A stretch of DNA of 64,000 nucleotides from Mycobacterium kyorinense (GTDB taxonomy: Bacteria > Actinomycetota > Actinomycetes > Mycobacteriales > Mycobacteriaceae), in the NCBI RefSeq assembly GCF_002101735.1, contig NZ_LQPE01000163.1:62001-126000 (forward strand), written 5' to 3'. Shown one piece after another: positions 57,808 to 64,000 of this stretch (the first letter of the stretch is position 1; every line of letters starts with the position of its first letter). A program made the position numbers and the translations under genes. The notes below the pieces were generated by a model. The model saw nothing but the letters and a program-made list of their open reading frames with translations. It searched no databases and was not told the DNA's origin.

Positions 57808-58965
57808 GTGCGCGTAGCCATCGTCGCGGAGTCCTTCCTCCCGCACGTCAACGGCGTCAGCAACTCGGTGGTTCGCATCCTCGAGCACTTGCGCCGCACC
57901 GGCCACGAAGCCCTCGTCATCGCACCCGACACTCCGCCCGGCGAGCCCCGCGCCGAGCGGCTTCACGACGGCATCCGGGTGCACCGCGTGCCGTCGCGGA
58001 TGTTCCCCAAGGTGACGACGCTGCCGCTGGGCGTGCCGCTCCCGCGAATGCTGCGTGTGCTGCGCGGGTTCGAGCCCGACGTCGTGCATCTGGCGTCACC
58101 CGCACTGCTGGGCTACGGCGGGGTGCGGGCCGCCCGGCGACTTGGGGTGCCGACCGTCGCTGTATTCCAAACCGATGTCGCGGGATTCGCGGCCAGCTAC
58201 GGTATCGGCGGACTCTCCCGGGCGGCGTGGGCGTGGACCCGCCACCTGCATCGGCTTGCCGACCGCACCCTGGCACCATCCACCTCGGCGATGGAAAGCC
58301 TTGCCGCCCATCGGATCCCGCGTGTGTATCACTGGGCTCGCGGCGTCGACATCACCGGGTTCGTGCCGTCCGCGCGTGACCAGGCGCTGCGACGGCGGTG
58401 GTCACCGGAGGGCAAACCGATCGTCGGCTACGTGGGCCGGCTGGCGCCGGAGAAGCATGTCGAGCGGCTGGCGGCGCTGGACGAGGCGGTCCAGCTGGTC
58501 ATCGTCGGCGACGGCGTCGATCGCCCCAAGCTGCAATCGCTCATGCCCACAGCGGTTTTCACCGGCGCGCTGTACGGCGACGAACTCGCCACGGCGTACG
58601 CCAGCATGGACGTCTTCGTGCATCCCGGCGAGCACGAGACGTTTTGCCAAACCGTGCAGGAAGCGCTGGCGTCGGGGCTGCCGGTCATTGCCCCCGACGC
58701 CGGCGGCCCGCGCGACCTGGTGACGCCGTGCCGCACCGGAATGCTGCTTCCTGTCAAGGATTTCGAGGCCGACTTGCCCGCCGCGGTCGCGCACCTGATT
58801 GACCAGCGGCCGCGGTATTCGCTAGCCGCGCGGCGCAGCGTGCTGGAGCGGTCCTGGCCGGCGATCTGCGACCAGTTGCTCGAACACTACGAGGCGGTGC
58901 TGCCGCCTTGCGCCTCGATCGACACCGGCTGCCACTCTTCCCAAGTGCGCAACCGGCTTTCGTAA
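57808..58965 (+). CDS. mgtA: GDP-mannose-dependent alpha-mannosyltransferase MgtA (formerly PimB)
   Basis: A 385-residue GT4 (GT-B fold) enzyme from GTG 57808. The N-terminal domain starts RVAIVAESFLPHVNGVSNSVV. The donor-binding domain has GYVGRLAPEKHVERL (about 208-222) and the EX7E region HPGEHETFCQTVQEALASGLPV (in part ETFCQTVQEA). M. tuberculosis MgtA (Rv0557) mannosylates glucuronosyl-diacylglycerol at the inner membrane, toward lipomannan-like glycolipids. Its last 26 codons overlap the convergent SDR gene, so the tail (ASIDTGCHSSQVRNRLS) may be extended relative to others. Confidence 0.93.
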   Translation: MRVAIVAESFLPHVNGVSNSVVRILEHLRRTGHEALVIAPDTPPGEPRAERLHDGIRVHRVPSRMFPKVTTLPLGVPLPRMLRVLRGFEPDVVHLASPALLGYGGVRAARRLGVPTVAVFQTDVAGFAASYGIGGLSRAAWAWTRHLHRLADRTLAPSTSAMESLAAHRIPRVYHWARGVDITGFVPSARDQALRRRWSPEGKPIVGYVGRLAPEKHVERLAALDEAVQLVIVGDGVDRPKLQSLMPTAVFTGALYGDELATAYASMDVFVHPGEHETFCQTVQEALASGLPVIAPDAGGPRDLVTPCRTGMLLPVKDFEADLPAAVAHLIDQRPRYSLAARRSVLERSWPAICDQLLEHYEAVLPPCASIDTGCHSSQVRNRLS

Positions 58966-59726
58966 TCGGCACGAGCCGTTTCCAACGGCGATGCGCCGAA
59001 GAACACCCGCAGCGGCGGCTTTTCGGCATCGACCACCTTCAGCAGCGCCGCCGCCGACGCGGCCGGATCGCCCGGATCGGCCCACCGCCGCCGGCGCTCG
59101 GCCTCGACCGCGGCACGCACGTGGTCGTAGGCCGCCAACCGCTCGGCATGCTTGGCCGACGGTCCGCCCCAGTCGGTATCGAAGCCGCCCGGCTCGACCA
59201 GGGTGACCTTGACGCCGAACGGCGCCACCTCCTGGGCCAGCGCCTGCGAGAAGCCTTCCAGCGCCCACTTCGAGGCGTGGTAGATGCCGACCAACGGGAA
59301 TGCGACGATGCCGCCGATCGACGACACCTGGATGATGTGGCCGCTGCGCTGCTCGCGCAGATACGGCAACGCGGCCTGGGTGATCCACAGTGCGCCGAAC
59401 ACGTTGGTCTCGATCTGGTCGCGGGCCTCCTGCTCGGACAGCTCCTCGATGAAGCCGAACTGCCCGTAGCCCGCGTTGTTAACGACGACGTCCAGGCGCC
59501 CGAAACGGTCGTGGGCCCGTTTGACCGCGGCGAAATCCGCCTCGCGATCGGTGACGTCCAACTCGATGGGCAGTATCGCGTCGCCGTAGCTGGCGGCAAG
59601 ATCGGCCAACGTCGCGGTGTTTCGGGCGGTCGCGGCGACCTTGTCGCCCCGCTCGAGCGCGGCGATCGCCCATTCACGTCCGAAGCCGCGCGATGTTCCG
59701 GTGATGAACCAAACTTTTTCGCTCAC
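58887..59726 (-). CDS. Short-chain dehydrogenase/reductase
   Basis: A 279-residue SDR from GTG 59726; a TTG at 59738 would add four. The cofactor loop is TGTSRGFG, with Arg after strand 2 (ATARNT) favouring NADPH. The catalytic motifs are NNAGYGQFG, VSSIGG and YHASK (about 155-159). It belongs to the SDR group of mycobacterial oxidoreductases with unknown substrates. It overlaps mgtA by 79 bp at the 3' ends and is divergent from menG. It is not in the Rv0557-Rv0558 gap, so it is an insertion. Confidence 0.92.
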   Translation of the reverse strand: MSEKVWFITGTSRGFGREWAIAALERGDKVAATARNTATLADLAASYGDAILPIELDVTDREADFAAVKRAHDRFGRLDVVVNNAGYGQFGFIEELSEQEARDQIETNVFGALWITQAALPYLREQRSGHIIQVSSIGGIVAFPLVGIYHASKWALEGFSQALAQEVAPFGVKVTLVEPGGFDTDWGGPSAKHAERLAAYDHVRAAVEAERRRRWADPGDPAASAAALLKVVDAEKPPLRVFFGASPLETARADYESRLRTWEEWQPVSIEAQGGSTAS

Positions 59727-59794
59727 GCCGGTGTGCAACGTCGGAGTCGGCGCCGCATTCCCGCTCCGCGAAGTTCACAGGTAGCGTCGTCGAG

Positions 59795-60481
59795 GTGAGC
59801 CGCGCGACCCTGGACAAAGACCCCCGTGAGGTGGCGTCGATGTTCGACGGCGTCGCCCGCCGATACGACCTGACCAACACGGTGCTCTCCCTGGGCCAGG
59901 ACCGCTACTGGCGGCGCGCCACCCGCTCGGCGCTGCGACTGTCCGCGGGGGAGAAGGTGCTGGACTTGGCCGCCGGGACCGCGGTGTCGACGGTGGAGTT
60001 GGCGCGCTCCGGAGCCTGGTGTGTGGCGGCGGACTTCTCGGTCGGGATGCTCGCGGCGGGCCGAGACAGGCAAGTACCCAAGGTAGCCGCCGACGCTACC
60101 CGACTTCCCTTCGGCGACAACATGTTCGACGCGGTGACCATCAGCTTCGGGCTGCGCAATATCGCCGACCGCGAAACCGCGCTGCGGGAAATGGCGCGCG
60201 TCACCCGCTCCGGCGGCCGACTGGTGGTGTGCGAATTCGCCACTCCCACAAACGCGCTCTTCGCCACCGTCTACAAGGAATACCTGATGCAGGCGCTGCC
60301 GCGGGTCGCGCGCGCGGTGTCGAGCAATCCCGAGGCGTATGTCTACCTGGCCGAGTCGATCCGGGCCTGGCCCGACCAGGCGACGCTTGCGCGCCAGATA
60401 TCCCGCACCGGTTGGTCAGCGGTGCGCTGGCGCAACCTCACCGGCGGCATCGTCGCGCTGCACGCGGCTTTTAAAGCCTGA
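59795..60481 (+). CDS. menG: Demethylmenaquinone methyltransferase MenG (UbiE/MenH type)
   Basis: MenG adds the C2 methyl to demethylmenaquinone with SAM. The 228-residue protein starts at GTG 59795 with ATLDKDPREVASMFDGVARRYDLTN, the UbiE start (in part SMFDGVARRYDLTN). The SAM motif is VLDLAAGTAVSTVE, and DAVTISFGLRNIADRE is the UbiE signature. A TAGCGT lies 7 nt before the GTG, so a leaderless mRNA is possible. MenA makes its substrate and MenJ then saturates the product's tail; both are in this window. Confidence 0.96.
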   Translation: MSRATLDKDPREVASMFDGVARRYDLTNTVLSLGQDRYWRRATRSALRLSAGEKVLDLAAGTAVSTVELARSGAWCVAADFSVGMLAAGRDRQVPKVAADATRLPFGDNMFDAVTISFGLRNIADRETALREMARVTRSGGRLVVCEFATPTNALFATVYKEYLMQALPRVARAVSSNPEAYVYLAESIRAWPDQATLARQISRTGWSAVRWRNLTGGIVALHAAFKA

Positions 60482-60505
60482 CACACTCGACGCAATTGAA
60501 CGCGA

Positions 60506-60955
60506 TCAGCCCGCGGGGATCGGGTCGAGGCGGAATACCGCAATCCGGCCGGCCAACGCCTCGACTTCGGCAGGAGTGCCTTCGCGAACCAGGCCGGCGC
60601 GTTTGAGGAAGCTGACGCCGATCGGCACCTCGACCGGAAACGCGCGCAGCACCGGCCGAGCCTGCTCGGGCGGCAGCTCGATGATATTGACGCGCTGCGA
60701 CTTTCGGCCTTTGGCAAGGGTTCCCGAGCCGGCGGCCCGGGCGTTGCGTACCCAGTCGGCGCCCGGGTAACCGGCGACGGTGTAGAGCTGACCGTCGAGC
60801 GTGAACGGTGTCATCGGCGTGCTGCGCGGCTGGCCGGTCTTGCGGCCGGGCACCGTCAACACCATCGGCGGGCCCGTCGGGATGCCGAGCTTTTGCATCG
60901 CGATCATGACCTTGTTGGTCAGTTTCAGCCAGCGCGGGGGCTTCGGGTCAGTCAT
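60506..60955 (-). CDS. Deazaflavin (F420)-dependent nitroreductase-family protein
   Basis: A 149-residue Ddn-family protein starting at ATG 60955, 5 nt after the methyltransferase stop. The family core is PPRWLKLTNKVMIAMQKLG, MVLTVPGRKTGQPRSTPMTPF and YPGADWVRNARAAGSG. Ddn reduces quinones with F420H2 in M. tuberculosis, so a role with quinone-like aromatic compounds is likely for this pair. It should share the salicylate-type promoter of the upstream gene. No TM segment. Confidence 0.9.
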   Translation of the reverse strand: MTDPKPPRWLKLTNKVMIAMQKLGIPTGPPMVLTVPGRKTGQPRSTPMTPFTLDGQLYTVAGYPGADWVRNARAAGSGTLAKGRKSQRVNIIELPPEQARPVLRAFPVEVPIGVSFLKRAGLVREGTPAEVEALAGRIAVFRLDPIPAG

Positions 60956-60960
60956 CGTTG

Positions 60961-61644
60961 TTACCCCAGGTGCGCTGACAACAGCCAGCCGGCCACCGAC
61001 ATGCGGCCGTCGGGCTCGGGCCGAAACTCGGCGCCCATCAACGCGGACAGGTCGGTCGAGCCGTCCGGCGCGTTGGCATAGAGGCGGGCCGGCTTGATCT
61101 CGTCGATCACCCAGTATTTCGAGACCACCGCCCGCAGTTCGTCGGCGGTGACGGCGTTGGCCGGGCCGTCCGGCATTGCCGCCTTGTCGAACACCAGCAC
61201 GAAGTACGACGCCCCCGGCGCGGCGGCGCGCACGATCGAACGCTGGTAGCCCTCGCGTGCCTTGACCGGGATCGAGTGGAACAGCGTGCTGTCGACGATG
61301 GTGTCGAACCTGCCGTCGTAGCCGGTGAACGAGCTGATGTCGGCCACTTCGAAGCTGGCGTTGGTCAGCCCCCGCTTCTTGGCCTCGCGCCACGCCAAGT
61401 CGATGGCCGTCGGCGACAGATCGATGCCGACGGTGGTGTAGCCGCGTTCGGCGAGGTGGAGCGAGATGGCGGCTTCGCCGCAGCCCACGTCGAGCACCTC
61501 GCCGTGGAACTTGCCGGCGTCGATCAGCGCGGCCAGCTCCGGCTGTGGTTCGCCGATGCTCCACGGCGGTTTGGCGCCGTGGCCTAATTGTGCGGATTCG
61601 CCGCGGTAGGCCGATTCGAATTCGAAGTCCACAGGTTGAGTCAT
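60961..61644 (-). CDS. SAM-dependent benzoquinone-type methyltransferase (Rv0560c-like)
   Basis: A 227-residue class I methyltransferase from ATG 61644 (GTG 61647 adjoins). SAM motif I reads VLDVGCGEAAISLHLA (about 52-67), with VGIDLSPTAI and DTIVDSTLFHSIP. It matches M. tuberculosis Rv0560c by position and layout. That enzyme is salicylate-inducible, is repressed by the MarR-type Rv2887, and methylates quinone-like and drug molecules. Here a consensus -35 and a palindrome sit in the right place for the same control, and the mRNA may be leaderless at the ATG. Confidence 0.9.
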   Translation of the reverse strand: MTQPVDFEFESAYRGESAQLGHGAKPPWSIGEPQPELAALIDAGKFHGEVLDVGCGEAAISLHLAERGYTTVGIDLSPTAIDLAWREAKKRGLTNASFEVADISSFTGYDGRFDTIVDSTLFHSIPVKAREGYQRSIVRAAAPGASYFVLVFDKAAMPDGPANAVTADELRAVVSKYWVIDEIKPARLYANAPDGSTDLSALMGAEFRPEPDGRMSVAGWLLSAHLG

Positions 61645-61650
61645 CACCCA

Positions 61651-61679
61651 TGCATATCAGGCCGCCTGATATATGTCAA
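61651..61679 (-). promoter_or_regulatory. Promoter and MarR-type operator for the Rv0560c-like gene
   Basis: On the minus strand, TTGACA (61679-61674) is 17 nt from TATGCA (61656-61651). Between and over them lies the palindrome ATATCAGG-CCG-CCTGATAT (61654-61672), with perfect 8-bp arms. A further TGATATATG copy lies upstream (61686-61694). The start would fall at about 61644, the A of the ATG. The layout suits a MarR-family repressor. Confidence 0.7.
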
Positions 61680-61708
61680 TAGTCTTGATATATGCAGCCC
61701 CCTTTCCC

Positions 61709-61774
61709 GCCGCGAGCGTGCGCAGACCAGGCGACACCCTCGGCGTGTCGACCGGGGACACGCACGCTCGCGGC
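61709..61774 (-). terminator. Perfect 14-bp palindrome downstream of menJ
   Basis: GCCGCGAGCGTGCG (61709-61722) is exactly complementary to 61761-61774, with a 38-nt loop. It lies 20 nt past the menJ stop and before the promoter of the next gene on the strand, so it should isolate the two units. The core GAGCGTGCG is shared with 46858-46911. Confidence 0.65.
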
Positions 61775-61793
61775 AAAAGCGGCGAAAGGTGAC

Positions 61794-63005
61794 TCAGCTG
61801 AAGGGTTTTCGGCGATCCGCCAGGCGTGACGCCCACCCGCCGCCGCGCCAGGCTCGCGCGACAAAGTCGGCGTCGTCGTCGGTGACCAGGTTGCCCATCA
61901 CGCGCACCGCGATGCTCATCAGCCTCGTCGAGCGCATCGCGACAGGCCCGGTCGCCGGCAGGAACCGCGGGAAGGTCAACAACAGCGCCAGCCGGCGCGC
62001 CACCGAAAACCCGCGGCCGTAATGCGACTGCAGTACGCCGGGCCACTGCTCGGCCGAACCAAGCAACTCGACGGCCAGCCGGCCGGTCTCCAGCCCGTAG
62101 TCGATGCCCTCGCCGTTCAACGGGTTGACGCACGCCGCGGCGTCACCGATCAGCATCCAGTTGGGCCCGGCCACCCCCGACACCGCGCCGCCCATCGGCA
62201 GCAGCGCCGACGAGATCGCGCGCGGCTGCCCGACAAAACCCCACTCGTCGCGGCGCAGGTCGGTGTAATAGGACATCAGCGGCTTCAACGCCAGCTCGGC
62301 CGGCCGCTTCGAGGTCGACAGCGCGCCGACGCCGATGTTCACCTCGCCGTTGCCCAGCGGGAAGATCCAGCCGTAGCCGGGCAGCACCGCGCCGTCGGGG
62401 GAGCGCAACTCCAGATGCGACGTCAGCCACGGCTCCTCGCTGCGCGGCGTCGCCAGATACCCGCGGGCGGCAATGCCGTACACCGTCTCCTGATGCCACC
62501 GTCGCCCCAGCACGCGGCCCAACGGAGAACGCGCGCCGTCGGCCACGATCAACGACCGACACCTGACCGCGGTCCCGTCGGCCAACCCAACCGACACCAC
62601 CCGGCCCGACGAATCATGATGCACGCCAACCGCTTTGACACCCAACAGCATCTGCGCGCCGGAATCCTCGGCGACCTTGCGGATCCGGTCGTCCAGCTCC
62701 ACTCGCGCCACCGCGCTGCCGGTCGACGGAAACGACGGCCCCGGCCAGTCGACCTCGACCGCGCCCCCGAAACCGCTCATCCGCAAACCGCGATGCCTGA
62801 TCCGGGCATCCAGCCAGTCGCCCAGCCCAAGCCGCTCCAGCTCGGCGACCGCCCGCGGCGTCAGCCCGTCGCCGCAGGCCTTGTCGCGGGGGAAGCTCGC
62901 CGCGTCGATCACCAGCACGTCGTGGCCCGCCCGGGCGGCCCAGGCCGCCGCCGCCGATCCGGCCGGTCCGGCGCCCACAACCACCACGTCGGCGTTGCTG
63001 TGCAT
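61794..63005 (-). CDS. menJ: Menaquinone beta-isoprene reductase MenJ (GGR-family FAD oxidoreductase)
   Basis: A 403-residue FAD protein of the geranylgeranyl reductase family, like Rv0561c. MenJ saturates one isoprene unit of menaquinone-9, giving MK-9(II-H2), the main mycobacterial menaquinone. FAD motif: ADVVVVGAGPAGSAAAAWAARAG (in part VVGAGPAGSAAA); DKACGDGLTP; the second FAD motif MLIGDAAACVNPLNGEGIDYG (in part IGDAAACVNP). ATG 63005 is used; upstream frame is open but lacks family sequence. It is divergent from grcC1 with 21 nt between starts. Confidence 0.93.
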   Translation of the reverse strand: MHSNADVVVVGAGPAGSAAAAWAARAGHDVLVIDAASFPRDKACGDGLTPRAVAELERLGLGDWLDARIRHRGLRMSGFGGAVEVDWPGPSFPSTGSAVARVELDDRIRKVAEDSGAQMLLGVKAVGVHHDSSGRVVSVGLADGTAVRCRSLIVADGARSPLGRVLGRRWHQETVYGIAARGYLATPRSEEPWLTSHLELRSPDGAVLPGYGWIFPLGNGEVNIGVGALSTSKRPAELALKPLMSYYTDLRRDEWGFVGQPRAISSALLPMGGAVSGVAGPNWMLIGDAAACVNPLNGEGIDYGLETGRLAVELLGSAEQWPGVLQSHYGRGFSVARRLALLLTFPRFLPATGPVAMRSTRLMSIAVRVMGNLVTDDDADFVARAWRGGGWASRLADRRKPFS

Positions 63006-63026
63006 GATCACCAGTATGTTGGTTGG

Positions 63027-64000
63027 GTGAGAACTCCGGCGACTGTGGTGGCGGGCGTCGACCTGGGCGACGCCGAATTCGCCGCCGACGTGCGCGACGG
63101 TGTGGATCGCATCGAGCGCCTGATGGAGACCGAACTGCGCGGCGCCGACGACTTGATGACCGAGGCGGTGCTGCACCTGTTCGAGGCCGGCGGCAAGCGG
63201 TTCCGCCCGCTTTTCACCGTGCTATCCGCGCAGTTGGGCCCCAACCCGGACGCCCAAGAGGTGACGATCGCCGGCGCGGTCATCGAGCTGGTGCACCTGG
63301 CGACGCTCTACCACGACGACGTGATGGACGAGGCGCAGGTGCGCCGGGGCGCGCAGAGCGCCAACGCGCGCTGGGGCAACAACGTCGCGATCCTGGCCGG
63401 CGACTATTTGTTTGCGACGGCCTCGCGGCTGGTGTCGTTGCTGGGTCCCGGGGCAGTGCGGGTCATCGCCGAGACGTTCGCCCAACTGGTCACCGGGCAG
63501 ATGCGCGAGACCCGCGGCGCCGCCGACGGCGCGGACCCGATCGAGCACTACCTGAAGGTGGTGCACGAGAAGACGGCCTGCCTGATCGGCGCGGCCGGGC
63601 GGTTCGGCGCGATGTTTTCCGGCGCCGACGAGGACCAGATCGAGCGGCTGGACCGGCTCGGCGGCATCGTGGGCACCGCCTTCCAGATCTCCGACGACAT
63701 CATCGACATCGACAGCGACCCCGACGAGTCCGGCAAGCTGCCCGGCACCGACCTGCGTGAGGGGGTGCACACGCTGCCTGTGCTCTACGCGCTGCGCGAG
63801 ACCGGTCGGGACGCCGACCGGCTGCGCGAGTTGCTGGCCGGCCCCGTTACCGACGACGCGGTGCTGGCCGAGGCGCTGACGCTGCTGCGTGCGTCGGCGG
63901 GCATGGCGCAGGCCAAGGACACCGTGGCGCGCTACGCAGCGCAGGCGCGCGAGGAGCTTGCCGCCCTGCCCGACCTGCCCGGAAGGCACGCGCTGGCCAC
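63027..64000 (+). CDS. grcC1: Polyprenyl diphosphate synthase GrcC1 (3' end outside window)
   Basis: From GTG 63027 about 324 codons are visible; M. tuberculosis GrcC1 is about 335 residues, so only the last few are missing. The trans-prenyltransferase motifs are present: GGKRFRP, the first Asp-rich motif LYHDDVMDEAQVRRG (about 93-107) and the second FQISDDIIDIDSD (about 222-234). It makes the long isoprenyl chain, probably for menaquinone, and stands divergent from menJ, whose substrate it would supply. The chain length is not readable from the sequence. Confidence 0.93.
   Translation, partial: MRTPATVVAGVDLGDAEFAADVRDGVDRIERLMETELRGADDLMTEAVLHLFEAGGKRFRPLFTVLSAQLGPNPDAQEVTIAGAVIELVHLATLYHDDVMDEAQVRRGAQSANARWGNNVAILAGDYLFATASRLVSLLGPGAVRVIAETFAQLVTGQMRETRGAADGADPIEHYLKVVHEKTACLIGAAGRFGAMFSGADEDQIERLDRLGGIVGTAFQISDDIIDIDSDPDESGKLPGTDLREGVHTLPVLYALRETGRDADRLRELLAGPVTDDAVLAEALTLLRASAGMAQAKDTVARYAAQAREELAALPDLPGRHALA

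Overview
The window is a high-GC actinobacterial chromosome segment. Gene order and protein sequences identify it as a Mycobacterium. It follows the M. tuberculosis stretch from serB1/hemA (about Rv0505c-Rv0512) through hemL, the cytochrome c biogenesis genes, menA, menE, menB, menC, menD and mgtA to menJ and grcC1 (about Rv0562). Several insertions relative to that backbone (a copper-type P-ATPase, a carboxylic acid reductase operon, extra regulators) and the absence of the 13E12, PE_PGRS and fabH genes I would expect there suggest a non-tuberculous species. I cannot name the species. All homology statements are recognition from memory, not database results.

Layout. 1-9400: end of a SerB1-like phosphatase, a glutaredoxin-like protein, the haem operon hemA-hemC-hemD-hemB, three small membrane proteins and a heavy-metal P-ATPase. 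9400-15000: a small secreted Asn-Pro-repeat protein, a Tat-type esterase, a methyltransferase, an MpaB-type oxygenase with a TetR regulator, and a GabP-like permease with a USP-like tail. 15059-20837 (minus): two deazaflavin-type oxidoreductases, carboxylic acid reductase (car) and a selenium-binding-protein-56/methanethiol oxidase homologue, apparently one operon. 20938-26805 (plus): hemL, a phosphoglycerate-mutase-like enzyme and the System II cytochrome c maturation set (ResA-like, CcdA, ResB, CcsA). 26862-29617: a ParA/MinD-like ATPase, small membrane proteins and an HTH/Clp-N gene pair. 29621-38555: menA, a nucleoside phosphorylase, a GalE-like epimerase, two integral membrane proteins, a (TNPG)29 repeat protein and two sugar-transfer genes. 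38600-39720: a short accessory patch with a gene remnant, an unknown protein and a YbaB-like protein. 39810-46224 (minus): menE, pitA, a VOC protein, an SDR, menB and an aldo/keto reductase. 46312-64000: TetR, fadD8, YciI-like protein, amidohydrolase, menC, a three-gene insertion (GlxA-like regulator, DJ-1 protein, lipoprotein), bpoC, menD, a DsbA-like protein, mgtA, an SDR, menG, a quinone-methyltransferase operon, menJ and grcC1.

The genes converge on respiration. They make haem (hemACDB, hemL), attach it to exported cytochromes (resA-ccdA-resB-ccsA), and make, methylate and partly saturate menaquinone (menA, B, C, D, E, G, J and the prenyl synthase grcC1). Envelope genes (mgtA, GT2 and GT-C-like proteins, secreted repeat proteins) are interleaved.

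Non-coding structure is rich. A family of short dispersed palindromes sits at gene ends, and one copy lies inside the start of resB. Clear operator-like palindromes precede the HTH/Clp-N pair, the Rv0560c-type methyltransferase, the TetR/aldo-keto reductase pair and the car/hemL divergence, and a KstR-type site precedes fadD8. I see no rRNA, tRNA, CRISPR array, intact insertion sequence or phage genes.
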